Notes: generated by a model not told the origin, from the sequence alone. A stretch of DNA of 64,000 bases from an uncultured Prevotellaceae bacterium (GCA_900541935.1 UQLZ01000006.1:1-64000), one strand, 5' to 3'; counted from the first letter of the stretch, positions 53,342 to 62,673 are shown. Made by a program: numbers and translations.

Positions 53342-54232
53342 ATGGGCAAAGCAATCGCAAACTACTGGTTCCACATTCTGGCTATTATAACGGTCATCAT
53401 CTGGGGAACGACTTTCGTTTCAACAAAAGTACTTATCAACAACGGTCTTGAACCAACGGAAATATTCATATACCGCTTCCTGATAGCCTATATATGCATT
53501 ATATTCATCTCTCCTAAAAAGATATGGTCAAAGACGGCAAAAGATGAGATACTGATGTTTCTTGCGGGCGTTACGGGCGGTTCTCTATACTTCATAACGG
53601 AAAATACCGCACTGGGCTATACGCAAGCAATTAACGTTGCCATGATTATCGCCATAACACCGCTACTGACAACCCTACTTGCTCTGATTTTCTTCAAAAG
53701 CGAACGCACAAAAAGTCCCATGAGGATTATATTGGGTAGCGTCATTGCTCTTTGCGGGGTTATAACAGTTATTTATAACGGTAACGCCAACCTTAAATTC
53801 AACATAAAGGGCGATACACTTACTCTTTGTGCCGCCTTTTCTTGGGCTTTCTACAGCCTGCTGCTGAAAATTCTCGGCAAGAAATACTCTGCTGTGTTCA
53901 TAACGAGGAAAGTTTTCGGATACGGTATTATTTCAATAGCCCTAATGCTACCGTTCCACTGCCCGGACTTCAACCTAAACCTTCTGGCAAAACCGGAAAT
54001 TGCCGTAAATATCCTTTATCTTGGAGGCGTGGCATCTATGCTTTGCTTTACGATATGGAGCGCAGTTGTTAAGAAAATCGGTACAGTAAAGTCAACGAAT
54101 TACATTAACCTCAACCCTATTGCAACATTTGTTTCAGCATATCTCGTTCTCGGTGAGGTTATATCACTAATTTCATTTATCGGAGCAATAACGATTATTG
54201 CTGGCGTATATATAATCGAGAGAAAATCATAG
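53342..54232 (+). CDS. EamA/DMT-family transporter
   Basis: 296 residues, ten transmembrane helices in two EamA halves (IWGTTFVSTKVLI in helix 1 region; CAAFSWAFYSLLLKI at the start of the second half). DMT proteins usually export amino acids or other metabolites. Start at 53342 is the first ATG past the rpmA terminator. The C-terminal six bases overlap the end of the convergent pgeF gene. Confidence 0.85.
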   Translation: MGKAIANYWFHILAIITVIIWGTTFVSTKVLINNGLEPTEIFIYRFLIAYICIIFISPKKIWSKTAKDEILMFLAGVTGGSLYFITENTALGYTQAINVAMIIAITPLLTTLLALIFFKSERTKSPMRIILGSVIALCGVITVIYNGNANLKFNIKGDTLTLCAAFSWAFYSLLLKILGKKYSAVFITRKVFGYGIISIALMLPFHCPDFNLNLLAKPEIAVNILYLGGVASMLCFTIWSAVVKKIGTVKSTNYINLNPIATFVSAYLVLGEVISLISFIGAITIIAGVYIIERKS

Positions 54233-54976
54233 CATCACAATAGCCGTCAACACTCTCCCGGAACGGACTCCGAGCGTCCTTGCGGAAAAGAACCTTTCCG
54301 GCTCGCATTTTGTGCATAATCCGCTTTTGCTTATGTTTTCAGGAATCACTCCTGCCTTATCAAGCCAATAGATATTCGACTCTACCAAATCGATGTGAGC
54401 TTTACCCGTAAGGGCATTTCTCACAACAACCTTATCAACAGGCAAACCACGGTCGGCAAACTGTTCAACGACTTCATCTCCGACCTCGAAACACTTCTGA
54501 CATATCGACGGACCAAAGATAACATGTATATTACCCAACTCTGCACCTTGAGAAAGCATTTTTGCAATCGTTTCGCCCGCTATATTATTCATAGTGCCTT
54601 TCCAACCAGCATGAGCGGAGGCAACTACCTTGTTTTTCATGTCATAAAAAAGCATAGCAACGCAGTCGGCTGTAAACACCCCGACAAGGGCATTCCTTTC
54701 AACCGCAACAATGCCGTCAACGCCATTCAAATCATCTTCCCCTGCGATTGCAACATTAGTGCTATGAGTCTGAACAGCAGTGAAAAACTTGTCTTCACTA
54801 ACCCCCAACTCTTTGCACAACGCTTTACGGCAAGCATCGGTATGCTCCTCTTCATCTCCTGTATAACCACAGCAATTAAAGCCTGAATAAGGAGAATCCG
54901 TAACATCACCACGCTCAACAGAAAAGGCGAGTAAAGTACCCGCCTCATCTTTATAAATATGTTTACTAATCTTCAT
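54227..54976 (-). CDS. pgeF: Laccase-domain protein PgeF (peptidoglycan-editing / purine nucleoside family)
   Basis: 249 residues. Metal and active-site motifs of the YfiH/DUF152 family are clear: VQTHSTNV, FTADCVAMLF, SAHAGWKGT and C-terminal GLCTKCEPERFFSAR. Bacterial members were first called polyphenol oxidases, later shown to act as purine nucleoside-metabolising and peptidoglycan-editing enzymes. Start at 54976 overlaps the obgE stop by 11 nt, hence coupled. An upstream in-frame ATG (55138) lies in the obgE gene and is rejected. Confidence 0.88.
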   Translation of the reverse strand: MKISKHIYKDEAGTLLAFSVERGDVTDSPYSGFNCCGYTGDEEEHTDACRKALCKELGVSEDKFFTAVQTHSTNVAIAGEDDLNGVDGIVAVERNALVGVFTADCVAMLFYDMKNKVVASAHAGWKGTMNNIAGETIAKMLSQGAELGNIHVIFGPSICQKCFEVGDEVVEQFADRGLPVDKVVVRNALTGKAHIDLVESNIYWLDKAGVIPENISKSGLCTKCEPERFFSARTLGVRSGRVLTAIVML

Positions 54977-56129
54977 CAGCAAAATCGCTTTCCCAATATT
55001 CTTCCGGCCATTCAACGTCCCAAGACTCCTCAACATCTCCACTTTCCTGCTCGATGATAAATTCATCTTCTTCAGTAACGCGGTGCTTAACGTCAAGGTC
55101 GCGGTGAGTGATTCGTGAAGGAATGCGGTTGTCTTCATCGTTGATAGTACGCCAAAGGGTATCTTTCAATTCTGTAAGTCCCAATCCCGTTACAGATGAA
55201 ATAAACACCGTAGGAACGCCTTCCGGCAAATCTGTCCTGCGGATTTCGTCCATCAACTCCTCGTCGAGCATATCACACTTGGTAATAGCAAGCACCCTTC
55301 CTTTATCAACAAGGTCGGGGTTGAATCGCTCCAACTCGTTCAAGAGAATCTGATATTCCTTTCTAATTTCATTAGTATCGGCAGGAACCATAAAAAGCAA
55401 TACAGCATTACGCTCTATATGCCTCAAAAAACGCAATCCTAATCCTTTACCTTCGCTCGCACCTTCAATAATACCAGGAATATCCGCCATAACGAATGAT
55501 TGCGTTCCGCGATAGCCAACGATACCGAGGTTCGGCTCAAGGGTAGTAAACGGATAGTCGGCAATCTTCGGCTTTGCAGCAGAGATTGAAGAAAGCAAAG
55601 TTGACTTGCCGGCATTCGGAAAACCAACCAAGCCGACATCTGCCAAAAGTTTCAACTCAAGGATAACAGTTTTCTCAATAGCAGGTTCTCCCGGTTGCGC
55701 ATACCTTGGAGTCTGATTCGTTGCAGACTTGAAATTCCAGTTACCAAGACCGCCACGACCGCCACGGAGCAACTTAATCTCCTGACCGTCGTCAGTAATC
55801 TCACAAAGGAATTTTCCGTCTTCAGCATCATAAACCGCTGTTCCGCACGGAACCTCGATAATCTTATCTTCTCCGTCCTTGCCAAAACTACGGCATTCAG
55901 AGCCTGGCTGACCGTCGGTAGCGAAAACGTGACGCTGATACTTCAAGTGGAGCAACGTCCACAAATTTCTGTTTCCTCTAAGGATAATGTGTCCGCCACG
56001 GCCACCGTTACCGCCGTCAGGTCCGCCCTTTGGCACATACTTAGCCCTGTGGAAATGACACGAGCCTGCCCCTCCCTTACCGGAACGGCAAACTATCTTT
56101 ACGTAATCTATAAAATTGGATCCTGCCAT
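54966..56129 (-). CDS. obgE: Obg-family ribosome-assembly GTPase
   Basis: 387 residues. Gly-rich Obg fold at 1-160 (GKGGAGSCHFHRAKYVPKGG, PDGGNGGRGGH). GTPase domain with G1 GFPNAGKST at about 166, switch region DYPFTTLEPN, G3 DIPG, G4 TKCD. Acidic tail. It binds the 50S subunit and ppGpp. It has its own promoter at 56137-56171, separating it from the NulO operon next door, and drives obgE-pgeF. Confidence 0.95.
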   Translation of the reverse strand: MAGSNFIDYVKIVCRSGKGGAGSCHFHRAKYVPKGGPDGGNGGRGGHIILRGNRNLWTLLHLKYQRHVFATDGQPGSECRSFGKDGEDKIIEVPCGTAVYDAEDGKFLCEITDDGQEIKLLRGGRGGLGNWNFKSATNQTPRYAQPGEPAIEKTVILELKLLADVGLVGFPNAGKSTLLSSISAAKPKIADYPFTTLEPNLGIVGYRGTQSFVMADIPGIIEGASEGKGLGLRFLRHIERNAVLLFMVPADTNEIRKEYQILLNELERFNPDLVDKGRVLAITKCDMLDEELMDEIRRTDLPEGVPTVFISSVTGLGLTELKDTLWRTINDEDNRIPSRITHRDLDVKHRVTEEDEFIIEQESGDVEESWDVEWPEEYWESDFADED

Positions 56130-56136
56130 AATTTTG

Positions 56137-56171
56137 CAAAGTTACGAAACAATCACAAATTCTCCAAAAAA
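56137..56171 (-). promoter_or_regulatory. obgE promoter
   Basis: Minus-strand TAACTTTG at 56137-56144, spacer 20 nt, TTTTTTG starting at 56165. It ends 19 nt before the neuA stop. Confidence 0.65.
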
Positions 56172-56189
56172 CTCAATATGGTCTGATTT

Positions 56190-56879
56190 CTAAATTCTAC
56201 CTGATTCAAGGAGTTTTTCTGCTATAAGCCAGTCGATTTCGGTATCGAGGTCAACAGAGCGAACCGAGTCCATAACCGACATTCTACGTCTGCGGAACTC
56301 ACCAAGCGTCATCTTTCTCAGAGATGCAACGTTGATAACATATACCGCACCATTATATTCCCATACCTTGGGAGCATCTTGCCTGCGGGTAAATTTTCCA
56401 TCTCCCTTCGAAATAGCGAGGAATCCGTTTTCATCTTTTTCATAGCAGTTATAGTATGGGTTACTTGACGCCTCCTTAACAGTAACAACCATATCTATAT
56501 CAGGCGAATACATATCCAATGCTGCCTTAACGTCTTCGGCTTTACGGAATGGTGACGTTGGTTGCAAAAGCACCAAAACATCATATTCAACTCCTTTCGA
56601 CCTATAAAAATCAAGGGCATGCAGCAGCACTTCGTACGTTCCACTCTTATCGGTAGCCAACTCTGCAGGGCGCATGAATGGAACTTCCAAACCCATACCG
56701 CGAACAACCGATGCAATCTCCTCATCATCTGTTGAAACGCAGATATCTGCATCATCGGCAAACTGGCGGGCAACGTCAACTGAATAGCCTATCAGCGGCT
56801 TTCCGCCCAATAATTTTATATTCTTATGGGGAATACCCTTACTGCCTCCACGGGCGGGTATTACAAACAACGCCTTCAT
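56190..56879 (-). CDS. neuA: CMP-nonulosonate cytidylyltransferase
   Basis: 229 residues. N-terminal PARGGSKGIPHKN motif of acylneuraminate/legionaminate cytidylyltransferases, then STDDEEIA and QPTSPFR. It charges a nonulosonic acid with CTP, giving the CMP-sugar donor. Smaller than neuA fused enzymes; no acetylesterase domain. Its start overlaps the neuC stop by 4 nt. The operon context suggests a legionaminic-like rather than Neu5Ac substrate. Confidence 0.88.
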   Translation of the reverse strand: MKALFVIPARGGSKGIPHKNIKLLGGKPLIGYSVDVARQFADDADICVSTDDEEIASVVRGMGLEVPFMRPAELATDKSGTYEVLLHALDFYRSKGVEYDVLVLLQPTSPFRKAEDVKAALDMYSPDIDMVVTVKEASSNPYYNCYEKDENGFLAISKGDGKFTRRQDAPKVWEYNGAVYVINVASLRKMTLGEFRRRRMSVMDSVRSVDLDTEIDWLIAEKLLESGRI

Positions 56880-58042
56880 TTATTCAAATCGTAAAATGGT
56901 TTGGTTATTATTCCTTCAAGTGGTGTTTCGGCAATCGCCTTAACCATCTTGCTCAAAGTATCCTGCTGTCCGTAAGGATTTTCAACAGTACGAGCCATCT
57001 GCCTTACCTCATCGGAAAGAACCGTAGAAAGTCCTTTTTCTATCTCCTCCAGACTAACGCCACAATGGATAACGGATTTAGCAGCAAGCCTGCCTTTCTG
57101 CCTTATGCCGATATCCAAGGTTGGAATGCCCATTGACGGAACCTCAACAATACCGCTTGATGAATTGCCTATAACGGCAGTAACACAGCGTAACGCCGAA
57201 AGGTAACGCAATAATCCTAAAGACTGGAATACAGTGCATCTCTCAGGATGCTCCGCGGCATAATTTTCGATAAGGTCAATAATCACCTTGCCGGAAGTGT
57301 CATTATTGGGATATGTAAATATAACCTTATAATCAGGGAACTTATCCAAGGCAGCGAGCAGATTCTCGCATTGCTCCTTCGGCGGTATGCTGTCGAGCGT
57401 TGCGGGATGAAAAGTGGCAAGCAGCGACTTTTCGGGAATGGTAGTCATCAATTCCGCCTCCAACTGCTCTCTACTCAAGTATTTTGCGTGGATGATATTG
57501 TAAACACCAATAGCACCCGTATTTATTACTCTATCCGGATTTTCGCCCAACTGGATAACCCGCTGGCGATATTCTTCCGTTTCGGTCAAATGGATATGAC
57601 TCATCTTTGTTATAGAGTGGCGGATACTTTCATCATACGCCCCCTCACTGATTGCACCGCCGGCAATATGAGCAATAGGTATACGGAAAATCAACGCGGC
57701 AGAAGCAGTTGCAAGCATCTCATATCTGTCGCCGAGGATAACGAGCAAGTCTGGCTCCAACTCCTCAAAAACGGCTGCCATACCAGACATACATTCACTC
57801 ATGGCGTCAACCGTTCCGCGCGGGCTATCGGTATCAACGGTCATAGGAACGCTTTTCGTTATCTTCAAGCCGTCACGCTCAATCTCACGCCATGTGCTTC
57901 CGTACTTCTTGCTAAGGTGCATATTGGTTGCTACAATCTGCAACTCAACATCATCACGCTCCGCCAACGCTCTCGCAATGCCGCTAAGAAGGCCCCAATC
58001 GGCACGCGTTCCCGTTGCTATACATATTTTTCGCCTATCCAT
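56876..58042 (-). CDS. neuC: Hydrolysing UDP/GDP-sugar 2-epimerase (NeuC/LegG type)
   Basis: 388 residues, GT-B-fold epimerase. TGTRADWGLL at the N-terminus, LGDRYEMLA, IAHIAGGAISEGAYDESIRH and IGNSSSGIVEVP are the NeuC blocks. It removes the nucleotide and inverts C2 to give the ManNAc-type precursor. With LegB in the same operon the LegG variant, acting on a 6-deoxy sugar, is likely. Start overlaps the neuB stop by one base. Confidence 0.88.
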   Translation of the reverse strand: MDRRKICIATGTRADWGLLSGIARALAERDDVELQIVATNMHLSKKYGSTWREIERDGLKITKSVPMTVDTDSPRGTVDAMSECMSGMAAVFEELEPDLLVILGDRYEMLATASAALIFRIPIAHIAGGAISEGAYDESIRHSITKMSHIHLTETEEYRQRVIQLGENPDRVINTGAIGVYNIIHAKYLSREQLEAELMTTIPEKSLLATFHPATLDSIPPKEQCENLLAALDKFPDYKVIFTYPNNDTSGKVIIDLIENYAAEHPERCTVFQSLGLLRYLSALRCVTAVIGNSSSGIVEVPSMGIPTLDIGIRQKGRLAAKSVIHCGVSLEEIEKGLSTVLSDEVRQMARTVENPYGQQDTLSKMVKAIAETPLEGIITKPFYDLNK

Positions 58043-59046
58043 TATAATTCAATCAACTCATCATATTCAAAATCGCGTGGGGCAGTCTTACCCAACACGT
58101 CGTCCCACTTCATCGGCGAAATGCCGTTACCGGGACGCTTGACAGTGACATTTTCTTCTGTATAAACCTCACCTGCCTTTATCGGTCTTGCCGCCACGAT
58201 ACTCTTGCGTGCAACGATGATATTGGGCCTTTCGGAATCGGTAACTTTCTTCTTTCCGTCACCAAGTGCTGCCTCTATATTTCGGATTGCATCTACCATT
58301 GCCTTCAATTCCTGAGGCTCAAGGCTCGCCTTATGGTCTGGGCCAGGCAATGTCTTGTCGAGCGTGAAATGCTTTTCAATCACTTCCGCACCGAGTGCAA
58401 CAGCCGCAATTGGCACTTCTATTCCGTTTGTATGGTCAGAATATCCGACAGCAACGCCAAGCCAGTCGCGAATATCAAGCATAGCACGAAGATTGACATC
58501 TCGCATCGGCGTTGGATATTCTGTATTGCAATGCAAAACGATAATGTCACTTCGCTTCAAACCGCCATTTTCAAGGACCTGCAACGCTTCCTCTATCTCA
58601 GGCAACTCACTCATTCCTGTAGATATGATAACCTTACGGCCTTTTGCTGCTATGGCACGCAAATAAGGGAGATTGGTAATCTCACCTGAAGGAATCTTAT
58701 AGTAATCCATATCAAGCGGCTCGAGGACATCGATAGAAACCAAATCAAAAGGCGTACTCATAAAACCGATACCAACTTTATCGCAATATTCCTTCAGTGG
58801 CTTATAATCGGTCAGCGGCAAATGAATCGCCTTGCACATTTCCAACTGACTTTCGCCATTGCCGGTAGTCTCTTTCTGATACTCTGCCTTTGGTGCAAAA
58901 GTGGAAATAACCAATTCCGGCTTTGCTGTCTGGAATTTAACATAATCGGCACCTGCCGCCTTTGCCTCGTCGATCATCTTTAGAGCCATTTCGTAATTGC
59001 CGTTATGATTGACTCCGGCTTCTGCTATTATTATCGTTTTTTTCAT
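58042..59046 (-). CDS. neuB: Nonulosonic acid synthase (NeuB/LegI type)
   Basis: 334 residues. TIM-barrel NeuB domain (AEAGVNHNGNYEMALKMID, KIPSGEITNLPYLRA, STGMSELPEIEEAL) with the phrase HCNTEYPTPMRDVNL near residue 185, closer to legionaminate synthases than to Neu5Ac synthases. C-terminal SAF/antifreeze-like domain at about 270-334 (RPIKAGEVYTEENVTVKRPG). It condenses phosphoenolpyruvate with the 2-epimerised sugar. Coupled to the ATP-grasp gene by a 4-nt overlap. Confidence 0.9.
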   Translation of the reverse strand: MKKTIIIAEAGVNHNGNYEMALKMIDEAKAAGADYVKFQTAKPELVISTFAPKAEYQKETTGNGESQLEMCKAIHLPLTDYKPLKEYCDKVGIGFMSTPFDLVSIDVLEPLDMDYYKIPSGEITNLPYLRAIAAKGRKVIISTGMSELPEIEEALQVLENGGLKRSDIIVLHCNTEYPTPMRDVNLRAMLDIRDWLGVAVGYSDHTNGIEVPIAAVALGAEVIEKHFTLDKTLPGPDHKASLEPQELKAMVDAIRNIEAALGDGKKKVTDSERPNIIVARKSIVAARPIKAGEVYTEENVTVKRPGNGISPMKWDDVLGKTAPRDFEYDELIEL

Positions 59047-59999
59047 TTTCCCTCATTAAAGAACATTACCTCACTGAAATATCGCGCCATCAACGCACGG
59101 TCACGCCAATCGGAAACTGGCTGAGCCGCCTCACCCAATGACTCGCGGAGAATCATCTCTGCTATATTCGCACCTGCAAGAATAGAGCAGATAACGCCAC
59201 CACCCAATCGCGGATTGATTTCCATCAGCAAATATCTGCCATTGCCTTTTTCGTGAATAAACTGAATAGTGATCGGGCCTTCAAAATTCAACTCTCGGAG
59301 AATGCGCTCTGACTGGCTGATTAGTTCTGGAATACGCCTGGTTTCCGTTCTGTCAACCTCTCCGCCTGTTGTGGAAATTCTAATTCTCGGAACGATACTA
59401 ACAACCTCCTTTGTCAAAGGAGAAACATAGCAGTCAACCGTATATTCTTCTCTATCAGCAACATATTCTTGAATAAGATAATTTTCCTTATTCGCAACCT
59501 CTTCAAGTTCGGCTACGTTATTAACAACGACAATTCCTTTAGAAGCAGAACCCGTTCTGGGCTTCAGAATCGCCGGAAAAGAGCAATTTTCAGGAGTATA
59601 GGTTTTTGGAATCTCAAAATGATGACTCTCAAAAACCGCAGCAGCCTCTCCCTTGTCGAACATTGAGTGGGCAACGGCAAAATCCGAAACAGGAACAAAC
59701 ACATCCGGGTGAAGTTCCTTCAACTTAGAGCAAATTTCTATTGCACCGTCAACAAAGGGAAGAATAATATTTATCTCCTTCTCCTTTATGACTTTTGCAA
59801 TCTTATCATATATGTCGGCATCGCCCCAGCGGCTGCCCTCAAGAACTGTTCCAACGCAAGCAATGGGAACAGACGGAATAATCTCATAACTGAAAATTTC
59901 CACCTCCTTACCCATACGCTCACCAGCGGATTTGAAGATTTTTGCAAGCGAGACACGCTTTGCTCCGCCAAGCATCATTATGTTAATCTTTCCGCTCAT
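59043..59999 (-). CDS. ATP-grasp ligase in the nonulosonate operon
   Basis: 318 residues. PreATP-grasp domain at 1-100 (MLGGAKRVSLAKIFKSAG), then the ATP-binding core (FPAILKPRTGSASKGIVVV, YLIQEYVADREEYTVD) and the Mg-ligand motif MEINPRLGGG near residue 275, as in CarB-like carboligases. Enzymes of this fold form amide or ester bonds with an acyl-phosphate intermediate. It could attach an amino acid or carboxylate to the sugar; the exact role is not established. Overlaps both neighbours by 4 nt, so it is bound into the pathway. Confidence 0.82.
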   Translation of the reverse strand: MSGKINIMMLGGAKRVSLAKIFKSAGERMGKEVEIFSYEIIPSVPIACVGTVLEGSRWGDADIYDKIAKVIKEKEINIILPFVDGAIEICSKLKELHPDVFVPVSDFAVAHSMFDKGEAAAVFESHHFEIPKTYTPENCSFPAILKPRTGSASKGIVVVNNVAELEEVANKENYLIQEYVADREEYTVDCYVSPLTKEVVSIVPRIRISTTGGEVDRTETRRIPELISQSERILRELNFEGPITIQFIHEKGNGRYLLMEINPRLGGGVICSILAGANIAEMILRESLGEAAQPVSDWRDRALMARYFSEVMFFNEGK

Positions 60000-60973
60000 C
60001 GGTTATAGATATCGTATTTGTACTTTGCAAGGTTTTCTGGATTGGAGAACCATTCAATAGTTTCTTTAAGACCCTCTGTCAAAGAGAATTTAGGTCTCCA
60101 GTCGGTTAGAGTTGTGATCTTTGTATTGTCACCATATAGCCTGAATACCTCCGAGTTTTTCGGACGCATACGCATCGGGTCCTGAACCCACTTAACGTCA
60201 GCCCCCATAAGGTCGGCAATCATCTGCAAAGTGTCTTTCATCGAAATCTCACTATTGCTGCAAATATTTATCTCCTGACCTTCTACATCTTGAGCCTTTG
60301 CAAGTGCAATAAAACCGCGGCAAGTGTCCTTAACATAGTTAAAGTCTCTTGTAGGCGTAAGGTCACCTATCTTGATTTCTCTGACACCGTTGGCAATCTG
60401 CGTGATAATTGTTGGGATAATCGCCCTTGCCGACTGTCTCGGCCCGTAAGTATTAAACGGCCTTGCAATAACCACTGGCAAATTGAAAGCATTATAGAAA
60501 CTTTCCGCGATGGCATCCGCACCGATTTTCGTTGCTGAATACGGCGACTGTGGCTGTTTTGGGTGAGACTCGTTGATAGGGACGTAGCGCGCCGTTCCGT
60601 ACACTTCAGAAGTTGAAGTAACGATAAGCCGCTCAACGCCGGCATCACGCGCCGCCTGGCAAATATTCAATGTTCCCTTTATATTTGTATCAACATAACT
60701 GTCAGGAGCAACATAACTGTATGGAATGGCAATCAACGCAGCCAAATGGAAAATAGTATCGCATCCCTTTGCAGCCTCACGACAGAAATTCGGGTCACGA
60801 ACATCACCGCTGACAACCTCAAGCCTGTCATGGCGAACGCCGTCTAACCAACCCCAGTAATTAAAGGAATTATAGACGCTCAACGCGCGAACCTCATAAC
60901 CTTCTTCCAACAACATTTCTGTCAAATGCGAGCCGATAAAGCCGTCAGCCCCTGTCACCAATACTTTTTTCAT
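59996..60973 (-). CDS. legB: NAD-dependent 4,6-dehydratase, LegB-like
   Basis: 325 residues, an SDR enzyme. Rossmann GADGFIGSHL at residues 8-17, TSTSEVYGTA, and the catalytic Y-x3-K in SPYSATKIG. The phrase ALSVYNSFNYWGWLDG is close to LegB, the first enzyme of the legionaminic acid route that makes a 4-keto-6-deoxy-GlcNAc nucleotide. It heads the NulO operon. It is not a plain GDP-mannose dehydratase because of that LegB-like stretch. Confidence 0.85.
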   Translation of the reverse strand: MKKVLVTGADGFIGSHLTEMLLEEGYEVRALSVYNSFNYWGWLDGVRHDRLEVVSGDVRDPNFCREAAKGCDTIFHLAALIAIPYSYVAPDSYVDTNIKGTLNICQAARDAGVERLIVTSTSEVYGTARYVPINESHPKQPQSPYSATKIGADAIAESFYNAFNLPVVIARPFNTYGPRQSARAIIPTIITQIANGVREIKIGDLTPTRDFNYVKDTCRGFIALAKAQDVEGQEINICSNSEISMKDTLQMIADLMGADVKWVQDPMRMRPKNSEVFRLYGDNTKITTLTDWRPKFSLTEGLKETIEWFSNPENLAKYKYDIYNR

Positions 60974-60991
60974 ATCATTCTATTTATGTTG

Positions 60992-61020
60992 TAAAATTAG
61001 TGATTTTAAACGAATAACAA
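60992..61020 (-). promoter_or_regulatory. Putative NulO operon promoter
   Basis: Minus-strand TAATTTTA (one mismatch) at 60992-60999, TTG at 61018-61020, spacer 18 nt. Confidence 0.4.
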
Positions 61021-61049
61021 CCTATTAGTTTCCAAATTATCATATTTGG

Positions 61050-62519
61050 CTAATCATTCAACTCGCCCCATATCTCTTCACACTGCTCAAAGAAGCCAAG
61101 AACATTTGCTACTCTCGGTGCTTCCTCCGTCTTCTTCTGTCTGAGGACTGCAAGCATATCGTCTTCCGATAAAAACCGTCCAACACCTTCCATATATCCT
61201 TCAGAATCATACGCTCTAATCAAATCTTTTTCCAATTCCTTATAGCCACAAACCGCCAATACGTCAACAACGGATGTAAGGAACAGGTCATCTCCTTTAA
61301 TTTTTTCCGGCAGACGATCAAGAACAGTGCCAATAATGCGCTTCAGAGCAAATACAAGTTCATATCGGCGGAGAGGATTATCTAAAACGATATCAAGCAT
61401 TGCGTGGAATCCATGCAATTTAACCCCCACAAATGTCGAGCGATCGCAAATCAATTCTTCCAAATCAACAAAATTCTCTTTGAAATGCACTCGCAACAAA
61501 TAATACAAACAATCCTCGTCCATTAGATAACATAAATCCAGAACATCAAAATCAGATTTTAAGAGTTCCAAAATTGTTGGCAAGCTCTCTTCTCTGCCAA
61601 ATTCTGCCAGCAAAAAGGAGCCAAGCAAAACAGCATCTCCCATTTGGTCAAATTCATCTTCCGTAAATTTCCCGTTATACATCAGACCCAAAGTGTACAT
61701 TATGTAATTGCAAATATCTTTAACAGCCTCACCTGAAGGTAAAGCAAGGATCTGCTTCAACTTCTTCTTCGACGGTGGGCATTCAGATGTCTGCTTCGAA
61801 AGCACATCAACTATAATCTTGTTTTTAACCTTCAACTCTTTTGGATAGTAAGCACGATGACATTCAACAACATTTGTAAATTCAGAATTTAAAATAGCTT
61901 CTTTTACGCTATCCAACACCCCCCTAAACTCAGACGGCAATTCTTCATCTTCATAATACTCGTCATATTCTTCATTGATATATAAATATTCGAAATTGTC
62001 ACCAAGCCGGTCCTGCAAAGTTCCTATATATTTTTTCTCGACTCCCGCAGGTCCGACAATCAAGAAATACTTTCCTTTATGTCCATACTCATACTCTATC
62101 AATGGAATCTCATCCGTGTCTTCCTCAAGGACATAACGGGCAAACGCATAATCCTGACAAGGCTTGATACCAGCCTCCTCAGCAAACACAATAGCTCCGT
62201 AGATGAGATTATGGGCCTCTACATACGGGAACTCAACCATTTGATAACTGGAATCCAATTTATCAATAGCATCTTCAAAATCAAAGACATCCATATTCTC
62301 TACAAAAAAAGCATCCTTTACGCCAAGACAATAAGTATCAACAAGGAACTGCCCATAAACCAAATTACCACTGGGACGGATACGAGTAACTACAACTATT
62401 GCAAAACCATTTTCCTCCCAACCATCGTTAACGTAACATTTGCCTATAGGTAAAGTACGAGCCTTGGTCTGCATGAATTTTTTTGGTGATATATATGTCT
62501 GCTTCTGATTCTTTGCCAT
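61050..62519 (-). CDS. Unrecognised 489-residue protein
   Basis: I do not recognise the family. The N-terminal ~170 residues have a compact beta-rich block (LPIGKCYVNDGWEENGFAIV, LVYGQFLVDTYCLGVKDAFF). A highly acidic linker (YINEEYDEYYEDEELPSEFR) follows at about 195-215. The second half is helical and HEAT-like, with DUF1186-like phrases (FLLAEFGREESLPTILELLK). No signal peptide or transmembrane segment, so it is probably cytoplasmic. Start at 62519 gives MAKNQKQTYISPKKFMQTKA; the upstream ATG is inside the promoter side. Single gene next to the NulO operon. Confidence 0.7.
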   Translation of the reverse strand: MAKNQKQTYISPKKFMQTKARTLPIGKCYVNDGWEENGFAIVVVTRIRPSGNLVYGQFLVDTYCLGVKDAFFVENMDVFDFEDAIDKLDSSYQMVEFPYVEAHNLIYGAIVFAEEAGIKPCQDYAFARYVLEEDTDEIPLIEYEYGHKGKYFLIVGPAGVEKKYIGTLQDRLGDNFEYLYINEEYDEYYEDEELPSEFRGVLDSVKEAILNSEFTNVVECHRAYYPKELKVKNKIIVDVLSKQTSECPPSKKKLKQILALPSGEAVKDICNYIMYTLGLMYNGKFTEDEFDQMGDAVLLGSFLLAEFGREESLPTILELLKSDFDVLDLCYLMDEDCLYYLLRVHFKENFVDLEELICDRSTFVGVKLHGFHAMLDIVLDNPLRRYELVFALKRIIGTVLDRLPEKIKGDDLFLTSVVDVLAVCGYKELEKDLIRAYDSEGYMEGVGRFLSEDDMLAVLRQKKTEEAPRVANVLGFFEQCEEIWGELND

Positions 62520-62537
62520 ATTCAAATATAAACTATA

Positions 62538-62545
62538 CAAAGTTA
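62538..62545 (-). promoter_or_regulatory. -7 box for the unrecognised gene
   Basis: Minus-strand TAACTTTG, 18 nt upstream of the start codon. It overlaps the longer ORF start (62540), supporting the start at 62519. Confidence 0.5.
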
Positions 62546-62627
62546 TAACAAATAGTCATTAAACCGAATATATTATACGATTTTAAACACAAAAAAACAA
62601 ATACTACTCCAATCGGAATATTTTTAC

Positions 62628-62635
62628 TAATTTTG
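62628..62635 (+). promoter_or_regulatory. -7 box for the first glycosyltransferase
   Basis: TAATTTTG, 38 nt before the ATG at 62674. Confidence 0.5.
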
Positions 62636-62673
62636 CACCGTCAAGGCACATTTTTACAAAATATTTACAAATT

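Noticed and set aside
54976..55138. Longer N-terminus for pgeF
   Set aside because: It would sit deep in the obgE reading region and has no family similarity.
57248..58165. 305-residue ORF opposite neuC and neuB
   Set aside because: Antisense of two genes with intact catalytic motifs.
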